Positions 25,519 to 35,429 are shown, counted from the first letter of the stretch. The stretch is 56,462 bases of DNA from Rhodospirillaceae bacterium (GCA_018667855.1 JABIRL010000162.1:1-56462), one strand, 5' to 3'. The notes: generated by a model from the sequence alone, not told the origin. Numbers and translations are program-made.

Positions 25519-26835
25519 CTACTTTTCGCTACGTTGTTGCAACAGGGCCATGCCGCGCAACAGATCAAGCGCATAGCTCAATTGAAAATCACGCGGCTTT
25601 TCGGTGTCATTCCCATTTTTCTGAACAGTCTTCGCCACGGCCTTCTTCTTTTCCGCCTTCAAATGCTTCGGCAAATCGGCTTCGCTGCGGCGGCGGCCGT
25701 TGTCCGCCTTTTCCACGCGCACCTGTTCAACCTCGACGTCCGGGTTGATGCCCTTGGCCTGAATTGAGGTGCCCGAAGGCGTGTAATAGCGCGCCGTGGT
25801 CAGCCGGATAGCGCCGTGGCCCTGCAGGGGAATGATGCTTTGTACCGAACCCTTGCCGAAAGATTTGGTGCCGATGATCAATGCCCGCTGGTGGTCTTGC
25901 AAAGCGCCGGCGACAATTTCCGAAGCAGAGGCGGAGCCGCCGTTGATCAGCACCGCCACCGGCAGGCCGTTCGCCAGGTCACCAACCTTGGCATTGTAGC
26001 GGCGGGTTTCTTCCGGGCGCCGGCCGCGGGTCGAGACGATCTCGCCCTTGTCCAGAAAGGCATCCGACACGGCAATGGCCTGATCCAGGGCACCGCCCGG
26101 ATTATTACGCAAATCCAGCACAACGCCCTGAAAGCGGTTGCCCAGTTCCGATTTGCGTTTGGCCATGGCGGATTCCAAGCCGCTGTTGGTCTGTTCAGTG
26201 AAGGACGTGATACGGACATAGACCATATCCCCTTCCACGCGGGAGCGAACCGATTGCACCCGGATCACATCGCGGATGATCGTTATCTCAAGGGGTTTTT
26301 CCAAGCCCTTACGGGCCACGGTCAGCAGGATTTCCGATTTTATGGGACCGCGCATTTTCTTCACCGCCTCGGCCAGTGTCATGCCCAGCACCGGGGTGCC
26401 ATCAAGATGGGTGATATAATCCCCCGCTTTCATACCGGCGCGGAAGGCCGGCGTGCCGTCGATCGGCGAAACCACCTTCACGACGCCGTTTTCCATGGTC
26501 ACTTCGATGCCGAGGCCGCCGAATTCTCCTTTGATCTGTTCCCGCATATTGCGGTACGCCTTGGGCGGCATGTAGGAGGAATGGGGATCAAGCGATCGCA
26601 GCATGCCGGTTATTGCGGCCTCGATCAGCTCGGGGTCATCGACCTCCTCCACATAGTCGGCGCGAATACGCTCCAACACATCGCCGAACAGGTTCAATTG
26701 GCGATAGATGCCATCGTCCTTGGCCTGAGCCGGCCCGATCACCGTCAATCCCGTGAGCGCCGCCCCGGTGAGCACCATAAAGAGGCCGACCGCACACATG
26801 ACGCCGAACCGAATTCCGAACAATTGCTTCATCAT
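25519..26835 (-). CDS. ctpA: carboxy-terminal processing protease (S41)
   Basis: 438 residues with an N-terminal membrane/signal segment (about 9-35). A PDZ domain follows (about 95-170, with FGGLGIEVTMENG and PAFRAGMKAGDYI). The S41 protease domain contains VLDLRNNPGGALDQAI, the nucleophile serine in NGGSASASEIVAGAL, and the general-base lysine in GTKSFGKGSVQ. The tail after about 385 is charged and low in complexity. It is a periplasmic enzyme that trims or degrades lipoproteins and peptidoglycan hydrolases. The start overlaps the envC stop (ATGA). Co-location with envC supports a shared role in cell-wall hydrolase control. Confidence 0.95.
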   Translation of the reverse strand: MMKQLFGIRFGVMCAVGLFMVLTGAALTGLTVIGPAQAKDDGIYRQLNLFGDVLERIRADYVEEVDDPELIEAAITGMLRSLDPHSSYMPPKAYRNMREQIKGEFGGLGIEVTMENGVVKVVSPIDGTPAFRAGMKAGDYITHLDGTPVLGMTLAEAVKKMRGPIKSEILLTVARKGLEKPLEITIIRDVIRVQSVRSRVEGDMVYVRITSFTEQTNSGLESAMAKRKSELGNRFQGVVLDLRNNPGGALDQAIAVSDAFLDKGEIVSTRGRRPEETRRYNAKVGDLANGLPVAVLINGGSASASEIVAGALQDHQRALIIGTKSFGKGSVQSIIPLQGHGAIRLTTARYYTPSGTSIQAKGINPDVEVEQVRVEKADNGRRRSEADLPKHLKAEKKKAVAKTVQKNGNDTEKPRDFQLSYALDLLRGMALLQQRSEK

Positions 26836-28223
26836 CCACTCGCCCTTTCAAGGCTGCTTGACCACCAGGGGTTTGGATTGATCGCCGTCCCCTTGCGCCG
26901 TAGTTCGATATAAAGAGACCGCCTGTCGTCCCCACCCATTACGCCCACCGGCTCGCCCGTCAACAGCGTTTGACCGACAACCGCCTGCAGCTTCGCCAAC
27001 CCCGCCAGCAGGGTATGGTATCCCTCGCCATGAGAAATGATCAAGATCAGGCCGTAATTTCGAAACGGACCGGCAAAAACCACCCGACCGTCATAGGGTG
27101 CGACAACCTGAGCACCCTGCCGGGTCTGCATTGTGATACCTTGGGCACGGGGGCCAAATCCAGTACTTTCGCCGTAACGGCCAACCCATGATCCCCGCGC
27201 CGGCAGCCGAAGACGGCCGCGCAGTTTGGAAATTCCCGTCTTCCCGGCGGCCATGGCCAGTTGCGTAGATTTCTTGCCGTCGCCGTTTTGCCCGTTTTTC
27301 GTTGTTTTGCGCGTCTCGGGTTGTTTTGGCATGGACAGGGCGCGGGCGATATCGGCGGCCAGCTTGCGCCGTCGCAACGCGGCTTGCCGGGTGGCTGGAT
27401 CCTGGATATTCGCGGCTGGGTCCCCGCCGTCCACCCCGGTGGGCCGCGGGTCTTCGATTGCTGTCGTATTCTGTTCCTCTGTTTCCAGACGACTCATCAG
27501 CCCCTGCAGATCGCGGGCCTTCGAAGCCAGCATTGCCAGGCGTTGGCCCTCCTGTTTCGCAGCCGTTTGCAATTCCTGCTCTGACGTGGCGCGTTCATCC
27601 AGTAGCGCGCCTAGCTCCTGACGCCGAGCAGACAGGCCGGCCACGGCGGAATTCCGCAATTTCTGTTCGGCCTGTAATTTGCGGCGCACATCATCGGCGG
27701 CCGCCAGTAATTCGCCCACCCGGGCTGCATTCCGGTGCAGGGCCGGTAGGGCGGCGGCCAGTAGACGCCCGCCACGGGCGGCATCCAGCATCGTGCCTGG
27801 AGCCGCCAACAGGGCAACGGCCGGCTGGCGCTCAACACGGGCCAGGGCGGTGATCGAGCGGGCCATACCCGCGCGCATTTTTTCCAGGTGCTGGCGCTGA
27901 TCCTTGTCTTGGCGCTGGAGCTGATCCAAACGGCGTTCGATATTGCTCAGCGCCGTTTCTTCGCCCTGGGCCAGATGGGCGGCGCGGGCGGCGCGAAGGC
28001 GCAGGCCGTCGATCTGATCGGCGACCGCACGGGCCCGATCCGTCAGCGCCCGCTGGCGCGCCTGACCCTTGCGGATGGATGCCGCCGTTTGCTCCATGTC
28101 ATTTCGGACAACGTCTTTTTGACCCATGCTTTTCTGCGTCGTATCGGCCATGACGGCGGGCATACCCATCAGGCCCGGCGACAGCAGGCAGAGCGCCAGC
28201 AGGAATGTCCGGGGCCTAGCCAT
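26832..28223 (-). CDS. envC: murein hydrolase activator EnvC (degenerate LytM domain)
   Basis: 463 residues from the ATG at 28223. It has a signal peptide, then a long coiled-coil region (about 35-250, heptads rich in Leu, Arg, Gln and Glu). The C-terminal LytM/M23 domain (about 350-460) contains RQGAQVVAPYDGRVVFAGPF and SHGEGYHTLLAGL. Where active M23 enzymes have the last HxH motif this one reads SLYIELRRKG, so it lacks metal ligands. That fits EnvC, which activates amidases at the division septum rather than cutting itself. It overlaps gpmI by 8 bp and ctpA by 4 bp. Confidence 0.93.
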   Translation of the reverse strand: MARPRTFLLALCLLSPGLMGMPAVMADTTQKSMGQKDVVRNDMEQTAASIRKGQARQRALTDRARAVADQIDGLRLRAARAAHLAQGEETALSNIERRLDQLQRQDKDQRQHLEKMRAGMARSITALARVERQPAVALLAAPGTMLDAARGGRLLAAALPALHRNAARVGELLAAADDVRRKLQAEQKLRNSAVAGLSARRQELGALLDERATSEQELQTAAKQEGQRLAMLASKARDLQGLMSRLETEEQNTTAIEDPRPTGVDGGDPAANIQDPATRQAALRRRKLAADIARALSMPKQPETRKTTKNGQNGDGKKSTQLAMAAGKTGISKLRGRLRLPARGSWVGRYGESTGFGPRAQGITMQTRQGAQVVAPYDGRVVFAGPFRNYGLILIISHGEGYHTLLAGLAKLQAVVGQTLLTGEPVGVMGGDDRRSLYIELRRKGTAINPNPWWSSSLERASG

Positions 28224-29796
28224 GCCGCGCACGTTTCGCGGCAGGCGCCAACAAGGAGTGGCCCGTCATCTCCGCCGGCGGCCGCAACCCCATCAACCCC
28301 AGGATGGTCGGCGCCAAATCGGCCAGACTGCCGTCCCGCATGTCCCGCCCGTCCCAATGTTCACCGGTTTCGATGCCCGGCGCGTTTACCACCAAGACCG
28401 GCACCGGCCCCGTGGTGTGCGCTGTATGGGCACCGTCGCCACCAGGTGTCCGCATCATTTCAATATTGCCGTGATCGGCGGTGACCACCATGCAGCCGTC
28501 TGTCGAATTCAAAGTATCGACCAGACGGCCCAAGCAACGATCAATCATCTCCACCGCCTTGATGGCGGCGGGCAACTTGCCGGTGTGGCCGACCATATCG
28601 GGATTGGCGTAGTTCGCCACGATCAGGTCGTATTGGCTTTCCTCGATTGCCCGGACTAGTTTATCCGTCACCTCGGTCGCTGACATCTCCGGTGCCAGAT
28701 CATAAGTCGCGACCTTCGGCGACGGCACCAGAATCCTGTCCTCGCCGGCAAAAACCGCCTCCTCGCCGCCGTTCAGAAAAAATGTGACATGGGCATATTT
28801 CTCGGTCTCGGCAATGCGCAGCTGCCGCAGGCCGGCATCCGCCACCACCTGGCCCAAAGTATTTTCCAAGCTTATGAGCGGAAACAAACTGTCGAAAAAA
28901 CGATCCAGGGCATTGGAATAGCTGACCATGCCGAGGCGATCAGCAAAGTTGGTCATGGCCTTGCGTTCAAAGCCGTCGAATTCCGGATCTACCAGTGCGG
29001 TCAGCAGCTCGCGGGCCCGGTCAGCCCGGAAGTTGGCCATCAAAAGACCATCGCCATCACGCATGCCGGCATACTCGCCGATCACCGTTGGCGGAATGAA
29101 TTCATCCTGAATGTCCTGAGCATAGGCGTCGTTGACCGCCACCATGGCATCCGCGGCCGCAACAGCGGAGCCGAAGGCAATGGCTTCATAGGCCCCGGCG
29201 ACGCGATCCCAGCGCTGATCCCGGTCCATGGCATAATAGCGGCCGCAAACAGTGGCGATACGCACATTTTCCAGGCCGGCGATAGCCGCCACCGCGGCCG
29301 CCATATACCTCGCGCCGCTGTCGGGCGGCGTATCGCGGCCATCCATGAAAAAATGCAGCCGCACCGGCACGCCCGCGGCGGAAACGATCCGCGCCAGCGC
29401 CAGCACGTGATCGGAATGGGAATGCACCCCGCCCGGCGACAGCAGGCCCATTAGTTGACAAGCCCCGCCGCTACCTTGCAGGCAGGCGATAAATTGTTCC
29501 AATCTGGGATTTGCCGCCAGACTGCCATCGGCCAGGGCGGCATCGATCCGCGGCAGATCCTGCATTACGATCCGCCCGGCGCCGATATTTTGATGGCCGA
29601 CCTCTGAATTTCCCATCTGGCCATCCGGCAGACCAACCGCCCGACCCGAGGTTTGCAACAGGGCATGGGGCCCTTGTTGCAACAAACGGTCATAGACCGG
29701 GGTTTTGGCCAAGGCGATACCGTTGTCGGCACGATCCTGTCGATGGCCCCAGCCATCCAGAATACAAAGTACCACCGGGCGACACTGGTTCTTCAC
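28216..29796 (-). CDS. gpmI: 2,3-bisphosphoglycerate-independent phosphoglycerate mutase
   Basis: 526 residues from the GTG at 29796, chosen because GAGG lies 6 bp upstream; a TTG four codons earlier lacks such a site. It interconverts 3- and 2-phosphoglycerate with two Mn ions. The alkaline-phosphatase fold starts VVLCILDGWGHRQ. The phosphoserine loop is QMGNSEVGHQNIGAGR near 60-75. MDGRDTPPDSG, FRADRARELL, NYANPDMVGHTG and VTADHGNIEMM are all present. The domain order is complete. The position between rlmH and envC is part of the conserved block. Confidence 0.97.
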   Translation of the reverse strand: MKNQCRPVVLCILDGWGHRQDRADNGIALAKTPVYDRLLQQGPHALLQTSGRAVGLPDGQMGNSEVGHQNIGAGRIVMQDLPRIDAALADGSLAANPRLEQFIACLQGSGGACQLMGLLSPGGVHSHSDHVLALARIVSAAGVPVRLHFFMDGRDTPPDSGARYMAAAVAAIAGLENVRIATVCGRYYAMDRDQRWDRVAGAYEAIAFGSAVAAADAMVAVNDAYAQDIQDEFIPPTVIGEYAGMRDGDGLLMANFRADRARELLTALVDPEFDGFERKAMTNFADRLGMVSYSNALDRFFDSLFPLISLENTLGQVVADAGLRQLRIAETEKYAHVTFFLNGGEEAVFAGEDRILVPSPKVATYDLAPEMSATEVTDKLVRAIEESQYDLIVANYANPDMVGHTGKLPAAIKAVEMIDRCLGRLVDTLNSTDGCMVVTADHGNIEMMRTPGGDGAHTAHTTGPVPVLVVNAPGIETGEHWDGRDMRDGSLADLAPTILGLMGLRPPAEMTGHSLLAPAAKRARHG

Positions 29797-29928
29797 TCGA
29801 AACCTCAAAATCTAGCGCAACCTGCGTTTATTTGAACGCAGACAAGTCGCGCTAACCCCTTGATCTAGTAGCTAGCCACTGATTCGACACCAATATGGCG
29901 CAGCCAAGCGGGAATGCAACCGCTATCA

Positions 29929-30387
29929 TCAGGCCCGATGATAGGGATGCCCGACCAGTATGGTATGGGCACGGTATAGCTGCTCCATCAACATTGCGCG
30001 AGCCAGCAAATGCGGCCATGTCATGGCCCCCAACGACAGGGTCATATGGGCATCTTTGACCAAATCCCGATGCAAGCCATTGGCACCACCGATGACAAAA
30101 GCCAACTCGGCGATGCCGTCATCCCGCCATCGGCCCAGACGTTTGGCAAAATCCTCGCTGGACAGTGCCTTGCCCTTGCCATCCAAGGCAATAATTGTGG
30201 CCCGGTCCGGCGTAGCGGCGCGCAACAGATCCGCTTCCGCCAAGGCCAGCTTTTCACCGGAAAGGTTCTTGCGCACTTCGACTTCCCGGATATCAACATC
30301 CCAAGGTAGCCGTTTTTGATAGGTCCGGCAGATCTCGGCGACCGGGTCATCCCGGACACGCGCCACGGCACAAATCGTGATACGCAT
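29929..30387 (-). CDS. rlmH: 23S rRNA (pseudouridine1915-N3)-methyltransferase
   Basis: 152 residues. SPOUT-class methyltransferase with the C-terminal trefoil knot: FVIGGANGLHRDL near 100-113, then MTWPHLLARAMLMEQLYRAH and the very end GHPYHRA. These are the family's signature. It methylates pseudouridine 1915 in helix 69 of 23S rRNA in the assembled ribosome. It follows rsfS across a 130 bp gap that holds a large perfect hairpin. About 130 bp without a gene separate it from gpmI downstream. Confidence 0.97.
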   Translation of the reverse strand: MRITICAVARVRDDPVAEICRTYQKRLPWDVDIREVEVRKNLSGEKLALAEADLLRAATPDRATIIALDGKGKALSSEDFAKRLGRWRDDGIAELAFVIGGANGLHRDLVKDAHMTLSLGAMTWPHLLARAMLMEQLYRAHTILVGHPYHRA

Positions 30388-30400
30388 GATCTAGTGTTTA

Positions 30401-30500
30401 ATCAATACTGGCCAAGCCGCCCGCTCCCCCTTCCCGACCACCCATCAATGGTACCCTGCGGGTGGTCTGGAAGGGGGAGCGGGCGGCTTGGCACATTGAT
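30401..30500. repeat. long near-perfect palindrome between rsfS and rlmH
   Basis: Perfect 24 bp inverted arms at 30411-30434 and 30469-30492 are extended inward by 8 paired bases (30436-30443 with 30460-30467) after one mismatch. They are extended outward by ATCAAT at 30401 with ATTGAT at 30495. The loop is 16 bases. No T-run follows on either strand, so it is not a standard intrinsic terminator. It sits in the only gap between the two genes and would fold into a very stable mRNA hairpin. It is probably a dispersed palindromic element. Confidence 0.85.
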
Positions 30501-30517
30501 GACCATAAAATGGGCTG

Positions 30518-30841
30518 CTAGAGGGCGGCGCGCTCGGGCTCCGCCATCTCGATCGACCACATTTTTTCCAGGTTATAGAACTCCCGGACTTCGGGGCGGA
30601 ACAGATGCACGATGATGTCGCCCAGGTCGATCAACACCCAGTCGCGCTTGTTCAGGCCCTCGACCTTACAGCGGCCCTGTCCCAGTTCCTTGACCCGGCG
30701 CAGCAAATGCTCCGCCATGGCGCCCACATGCCGGTCTGATCCGCCCGAGGCGATCACCAAATGATCCGCTATGCTGGATTTACCGTACAGGTCGATGACA
30801 ACCACATTTTCAGCCTTGTCGTCATCAAGGGAACTATTCAC
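30518..30841 (-). CDS. rsfS: ribosome silencing factor RsfS
   Basis: 107 residues from the GTG at 30841. Family motifs: LDDDKAENVVVIDLYGKSS at the N-terminus, HLVIASGGSDRHVGAMAEHL, then WVLIDLGDIIVHLFRPEVRE and FYNLEKMW at the C-terminus. RsfS binds uL14 on the 50S subunit and blocks subunit joining under starvation. Most homologues have about 10-20 more residues before LDDDKA, forming helix 1. The frame stays open upstream and encodes GEELLALVNSS, with AGGAG 9 bp before an ATA codon at 30892-30890. The real start may therefore be that ATA. Neighbour nadD is the usual partner. Confidence 0.93.
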   Translation of the reverse strand: MNSSLDDDKAENVVVIDLYGKSSIADHLVIASGGSDRHVGAMAEHLLRRVKELGQGRCKVEGLNKRDWVLIDLGDIIVHLFRPEVREFYNLEKMWSIEMAEPERAAL

Positions 30842-30982
30842 GAGTGCCAGCAGTTCTTCGCCTGTCGCTGGCTGTTGGCTTGCGCTTGCTATGGTGAATA
30901 GCTCCTAAGTTTTTTGCTGGTCTGCATATTGACCCTTCTGTCCACGGTTGATGTTTGATTATGGCAACATTTTGTCAAATTG

Positions 30983-31561
30983 TCATGCCTCTTTCGCCCT
31001 GATTTCCGTACTTGAGGCGGGATGCAGGCGGGAAAACAGAAAACACCAGGCCGGCGCGGGGCTCAGCGCCAGTTCCGCCGGTCTCGCTACCCGAAAAGGG
31101 GCGAAGCGGGCAGCGGCCGCCCCGGCTAGCGCGCGATGCCCGCCGCCAGCCCCATCGCCGGCACGGTTGAAGACGGCGATCGGCATGCCTTCGACAATCT
31201 CGCACCAACGATGCCAGCGCGGCAACTGCATTAGATTATCCGCCCCCATCAACCAAACGAAGGCATGTTCAGGACAGCGCCGGCGCAATGCGGCCAGGGT
31301 GTCCACGGTGAAACGGGTGTTCATGCGGCGTTCCAGATCGCTGACCCGGATGCGGGGATGACGGGCCATGGCCTTCGCCCCCGCCATGCGATCGCCGAAC
31401 GGCGCCATGCCGACAGTAGGTTTCAGCGGGTTTTGCGGCGAAACCAACCACCAGACTTGATCCAGCCGCAATTGTTTCAAGGCCAGAAGCGATATATGCC
31501 TGTGCCCTTCGTGGGCCGGGTTGAAAGAGCCCCCCAGCAGGCCGATCTTTAAACGCGCCAA
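30983..31561 (-). CDS. nadD: nicotinate-nucleotide adenylyltransferase
   Basis: 192 residues. Nucleotidyltransferase HIGH-type fold: GLLGGSFNPAHEGHRHIS at the N-terminus, WWLVSPQNPLKP, FVWLMGADNLMQLPRWHRW near 105-123, and a C-terminal SSTEIRAKEA (the SxxxIR adenylate site). It makes deamido-NAD from nicotinate mononucleotide and ATP. The Ala/Gly-rich stretch near 135-160 is less conserved. It begins 11 bp after proA and is followed by rsfS, the typical order. Confidence 0.96.
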   Translation of the reverse strand: MARLKIGLLGGSFNPAHEGHRHISLLALKQLRLDQVWWLVSPQNPLKPTVGMAPFGDRMAGAKAMARHPRIRVSDLERRMNTRFTVDTLAALRRRCPEHAFVWLMGADNLMQLPRWHRWCEIVEGMPIAVFNRAGDGAGGGHRALAGAAAARFAPFRVARPAELALSPAPAWCFLFSRLHPASSTEIRAKEA

Positions 31562-31572
31562 GACTTCTGCCC

Positions 31573-32877
31573 CTAGGGCCGCACCTGGCCTTGGCCATGT
31601 ACGACGTATTTGAAGGAAGTCAATTGTTCGACCCCGACCGGCCCGCGTGCGTGCAGACGGTTGGTGGAAATGCCGATCTCCGCCCCCATGCCGAATTCGC
31701 CGCCGTCGGCGAACTGCGTGGATGCATTATGCAGCAGGATGGCGCTGTCCACCTCGTTTAGGAAGCGTTCCGCCGCCGCCGTATCACTAGCCACGATGCA
31801 ATCGGTGTGGTGGGAGCCGTGCTCATCGATATGACCGATGGCGGCCGCCACGCCGTCGACCACCTTCACGGCGATGATGCTATCAAGATATTCCGTATCC
31901 CAGTCCGCCGCCGTCGCGGGCACCACACGATCATCAATATCCTGGGTTGTGCCATCGCCCCGGACTTCGCATCCCTGGTCCAAAAGGTCGGTAACCAAGG
32001 GACCCAGGTGGGACGCCACGCAGTGCCGATCCACCAGCAAGGTTTCCGAGGCGCCGCAAATACCCGTACGACGTAGCTTGGCATTCAGGGATATCTCCCG
32101 CGCCATGGCCAGATCGGCGGAGCCATCCACATAGACATGGCAGTTGCCGTCCAAATGGGCGATCACCGGTATCCGGCTTTCGTTCTGCACCCGTTCGATC
32201 AAGCCCTTACCGCCTCGGGGCACGATGATGTCGATATATTGCGGCATGGTCAGCATCATGCCCACGGCGGCCCGGTCCCGCGTGGGCAACAGCTGGATCG
32301 CGCCTTCGGGCAGATCGGCGGCGCGCAGACCCGCCGCCAGACAGCCATGTATGGCGCGGGAAGAATGGAAACTTTCCGATCCGCCGCGCAGAACAGCCGC
32401 ATTGCCCGACTTCAGACACAGGGCGCCCGCGTCCGCCGTAACGTTGGGCCGGGATTCATAGATGATACCAATAACGCCCAGGGGCACCCGCACCCTGGAG
32501 ATATGCAGGCCGTTGGGACGGTCCCATTCCGCCATGATGTCACCCACGGGATCCTTCAGCCCGGCGATATCCTCCAAACCCTTGGCCATGGCCTCCACCC
32601 GCTCGGGCGTCAGCAGCAGGCGGTCCAGCATGGCCTTGGTCAGATCGCGCTGTTGCGCCGCCGCCATGTCCGTGGCGTTGGCCTGCAGAATGGCGGCCTC
32701 GCCTTCCCGCATGGCGGAGGCGGCAGCCAGCAGCGCCTTGTTCTTGGTTTCGGTCGGTGTTTTGGCCAGCACGGTCGCCGCCGACCGCGCCCGCGCGCCC
32801 AGGTCCAGCATCTGCTGTTGCAGATCATCCGCCCTATTATCTGCGGTGTTTTCCGAAGTGGTTTCCGCCGTGCTCAT
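31573..32877 (-). CDS. proA: gamma-glutamyl phosphate reductase
   Basis: 434 residues from the ATG at 32877 (a GTG precedes it directly). Aldehyde-dehydrogenase fold, second step of proline synthesis (gamma-glutamyl phosphate to glutamate-5-semialdehyde, NADPH). Motifs: [48 protein letters not shown] and [15 protein letters not shown]. The catalytic cysteine lies in [12 protein letters not shown] near 275, and [13 protein letters not shown] is near the C-terminus. It follows proB by about 20 bp and starts the proA-nadD pair. Confidence 0.97.
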   Translation of the reverse strand: MSTAETTSENTADNRADDLQQQMLDLGARARSAATVLAKTPTETKNKALLAAASAMREGEAAILQANATDMAAAQQRDLTKAMLDRLLLTPERVEAMAKGLEDIAGLKDPVGDIMAEWDRPNGLHISRVRVPLGVIGIIYESRPNVTADAGALCLKSGNAAVLRGGSESFHSSRAIHGCLAAGLRAADLPEGAIQLLPTRDRAAVGMMLTMPQYIDIIVPRGGKGLIERVQNESRIPVIAHLDGNCHVYVDGSADLAMAREISLNAKLRRTGICGASETLLVDRHCVASHLGPLVTDLLDQGCEVRGDGTTQDIDDRVVPATAADWDTEYLDSIIAVKVVDGVAAAIGHIDEHGSHHTDCIVASDTAAAERFLNEVDSAILLHNASTQFADGGEFGMGAEIGISTNRLHARGPVGVEQLTSFKYVVHGQGQVRP

Positions 32878-32896
32878 CACATGTGTCCCTATGTGT

Positions 32897-34012
32897 CTAA
32901 CCCAACACCAGATCGTCCCGGTGGATCATTTCTTCCCGGCCCAGATAGCCCAGGATAGCCTGAATCCGGTCGCTGCGGTGGCCTTTGATGCGTTGTGCAT
33001 CGGCCGTTGAATAGGCCGTCAGGCCGCGCCCCAGGGCGCTGCCGTCGGGTCCCCGTACGACAACGGCGTCGCCGCGCTGAAAATCCCCTTCCACTGCCGT
33101 GACCCCGGCCGGCAACAGACTGCGGCCCTGGCCCAAGGCCTTGACCGCGCCGGCATCAACGCTAAGAGATCCCCGCACATGCAGACTGGCCGCGATCCAG
33201 CGCTTGCGAGCGCTGGTCGGTGTCGCCGCGGTCGTGAACCAGGTACCCCGGCCGCCGTCCCGCAGGCGGGCGATCGGATGGGCGGCGGTGCCATCGGCGA
33301 TGACCATGGAACAACCCGCCTGTCCGGCAATACGGGCCGCCTGGATTTTCGTCACCATGCCGCCGCTGCCGTCATGGCTGCCCGTGGCCCCAGCCATGGC
33401 TTCGATTTCAGGCGTGATCTCGGCCACCTCGGCAATGAATTCCGCATTGTCATGCAGGCGCGGGTCGGCGCTATGGAGGCCGCCGATATCCGACAGCAAC
33501 ACCAGACAGTCGGCCCCGATCATGGCAGCGACACGGGCCGCGAGACGGTCGTTATCGCCAAAGCGAATTTCCTCTGTCGCCACCGTATCGTTTTCGTTCA
33601 CCACGGGGACCGAGCCGTGGGCCAGCAAGGCGGTCAGGGTATTGCGGGCATTCAAATAGCGCCGCCGGCGTTCGGTATCGTCGCCGGTCAACAGGATCTG
33701 CGCCACGGGCACGCCATGGCGGGCCAGGCTTTCCTGATAGGCATGGGCCAGGCGGATCTGCCCGGCCGCCGCCGCCGCCTGGCTGTCTTCCAGGCGCAGC
33801 ATGCGCGCACCAAGGCCAAGACTGCGCCGGCCCAAGGCAATCGCACCGGACGATACCAGCAGAATATCCTGTTTCCCCTGGCGGCAGCTGGCGACATCGT
33901 CCATTAACGCGTCCAGCCAGTCCCGGCGCAGATCGCCGCTCTGTTGATCGACCAGCAGGGACGAACCGATTTTTATCACCACCCGCTTTGCGTCGGTCAG
34001 GCGCTGGCTCAT
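32897..34012 (-). CDS. proB: glutamate 5-kinase
   Basis: 371 residues. N-terminal amino-acid kinase domain (about 8-255): [61 protein letters not shown], and [14 protein letters not shown]. The C-terminal PUA domain (about 275-365) contains [20 protein letters not shown]. It phosphorylates glutamate in the first step of proline synthesis and is normally inhibited by proline. The start overlaps the obgE stop (ATGA). Confidence 0.97.
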   Translation of the reverse strand: MSQRLTDAKRVVIKIGSSLLVDQQSGDLRRDWLDALMDDVASCRQGKQDILLVSSGAIALGRRSLGLGARMLRLEDSQAAAAAGQIRLAHAYQESLARHGVPVAQILLTGDDTERRRRYLNARNTLTALLAHGSVPVVNENDTVATEEIRFGDNDRLAARVAAMIGADCLVLLSDIGGLHSADPRLHDNAEFIAEVAEITPEIEAMAGATGSHDGSGGMVTKIQAARIAGQAGCSMVIADGTAAHPIARLRDGGRGTWFTTAATPTSARKRWIAASLHVRGSLSVDAGAVKALGQGRSLLPAGVTAVEGDFQRGDAVVVRGPDGSALGRGLTAYSTADAQRIKGHRSDRIQAILGYLGREEMIHRDDLVLG

Positions 34013-35058
34013 GGCCGCCAGCCGCCGGCTTCGGCCGCCGGTTCGTCGTTTTGCCCGTCAGGCTCCTCCTCGGGGAGATCCATGGTCTTCACCAGTTCCG
34101 CCAACAGTTCCGGCAGGCCCTTGCCGGCGATGCCGGAGATAACATGCACCTCCATACCGGCGGCGGCGGACAGTTCCGTCCGACGTTCGGCGATCAGTTC
34201 GTCGCTCAATGCATCGCATTTATTCAGGCAGACCAGTTCCAGTTTGTCAGGCAAGCCTTCGTCATAGGCCTGCAATTCACCGCGCACGGTGCGATAATCG
34301 ACGGCGACGTCCTCGGCCGTGCCGTCAACCAGATGGATTAGGGCGCGACAGCGTTCCACGTGGCCCAGAAACCGATCGCCCAGGCCGGCGCCTTCGTGGG
34401 CGCCTTCGATCAGGCCCGGAATATCGGCCAGGATAACCTCCCGCGCACCCGCCTGGGCTACTCCGAGGTTGGGGAACAGGGTGGTGAAGGGATAATCACC
34501 GATCTTGGGGCGGGCCCGGCTGACGGCGGTCAGAAACGTCGACTTGCCCGCGTTGGGCAAACCGATCAGGCCGGCATCGGCGATAAGTTTCAGGCGCAGC
34601 CACAGGGTCTGCTCCTCCGCCTCGCCGCCCGGGTCAAACTGCCGGGGCGCGCGGTTGGTGGAGGATTTGAAGGATTCATTGCCCCGTCCGCCACCGCCGC
34701 CCTGGGCCAGGACAATCTGTTCGCCCGGGCTGGTCAGGTCGGCCAGAATGGTTTCCCGGTCTTCGTCCAGGATCTGCGTACCCACCGGCACCTTGACGAT
34801 GACGTCATCGCCGCCCGCCCCGGTGCGCGAGGCGCCCATTCCGGGGCGGCCGTTCTTGGCCTTGATATGTTGTTGATAGCGGTAGTCGATCAGGGTGTTG
34901 AGGTTTTCCACGGCGACGGCGATCACGTCGCCGCCCTTGCCGCCGTTACCGCCGTTGGGACCGCCGTATTCGACAAATTTCTCGCGCCGGAAGCTGACAC
35001 AGCCGTGTCCGCCCTTGCCGCTTTTGATATAAATCTTGGCCTGATCGAGAAATTTCAT
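34009..35058 (-). CDS. obgE: GTPase Obg/CgtA
   Basis: 349 residues. The glycine-rich Obg domain (1-158) starts [19 protein letters not shown] and includes [15 protein letters not shown]. The G domain has [11 protein letters not shown] (P-loop), [10 protein letters not shown] (switch I), [16 protein letters not shown] (G3) and LNKCD (G4). A short acidic C-terminal tail follows. It is an essential GTPase in 50S assembly and stress control. Transcribed after rpmA across a 99 bp gap that contains an intrinsic-terminator-like hairpin, so part of its expression may depend on read-through or an own promoter. Confidence 0.98.
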   Translation of the reverse strand: MKFLDQAKIYIKSGKGGHGCVSFRREKFVEYGGPNGGNGGKGGDVIAVAVENLNTLIDYRYQQHIKAKNGRPGMGASRTGAGGDDVIVKVPVGTQILDEDRETILADLTSPGEQIVLAQGGGGGRGNESFKSSTNRAPRQFDPGGEAEEQTLWLRLKLIADAGLIGLPNAGKSTFLTAVSRARPKIGDYPFTTLFPNLGVAQAGAREVILADIPGLIEGAHEGAGLGDRFLGHVERCRALIHLVDGTAEDVAVDYRTVRGELQAYDEGLPDKLELVCLNKCDALSDELIAERRTELSAAAGMEVHVISGIAGKGLPELLAELVKTMDLPEEEPDGQNDEPAAEAGGWRP

Positions 35059-35093
35059 GATGCATCATCGCGGGTTCTAGAATTCTTGCCGTA

Positions 35094-35131
35094 CGGAAAA
35101 TAAAAAACGGGGGATGGCCAACCATCCCCCG
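35094..35131 (-). terminator. intrinsic terminator-like hairpin after rpmA
   Basis: On the minus strand a 10 bp perfect GC-rich stem (35108-35117 with 35122-35131, loop of four) is followed directly by TTTTTTATTTT. This has all parts of a Rho-independent terminator. It lies 27 bp after the rpmA stop and ahead of obgE, so it should lower obgE-proBA transcription relative to the ribosomal protein genes. Confidence 0.85.
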
Positions 35132-35157
35132 CGTTTCAACTGCGCTTGCGGGCGCGC

Positions 35158-35415
35158 CTACTCCGGCGGCTGCACCGAAACGAAAGTCCGGCCACCGGCC
35201 CTGGTCTGGAACTTCACCTGACCCTCGATCAGGGCGAAAATCGTATGGTCCTTGCCCAGGCCGACATTGTCGCCCGGCTTCCACTTGGTGCCGCGCTGAC
35301 GCACTATGATGTTGCCTGGAATAACCGCCTGGCCGCCGAATTTTTTGATACCGAGGCGCCGGCCGGCTGTATCGCGACCGTTGCGTGAACTGCCGCCTGC
35401 TTTTTTATGGGCCAT
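35158..35415 (-). CDS. rpmA: 50S ribosomal protein L27
   Basis: 85 residues, standard length. Starts [16 protein letters not shown], with no cleavable Firmicute-type leader, then [20 protein letters not shown] and [15 protein letters not shown]27 reaches the peptidyl-transferase centre with its N-terminus. It lies 14 bp after rplU and is followed by a terminator-like hairpin. Confidence 0.98.
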   Translation of the reverse strand: MAHKKAGGSSRNGRDTAGRRLGIKKFGGQAVIPGNIIVRQRGTKWKPGDNVGLGKDHTIFALIEGQVKFQTRAGGRTFVSVQPPE

Positions 35416-35429
35416 CTTTAAAGTGCTCC

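Noticed and set aside
24157-25767. 536-codon plus-strand frame opposite the polysaccharide deacetylase and ctpA genes
   Set aside because: It runs exactly antisense to well-supported genes and its translation has no family pattern; high GC keeps antisense frames open.
26832-28223. EnvC as an active M23 peptidase
   Set aside because: The metal-binding histidines of the LytM domain are missing, so it was called an activator instead.
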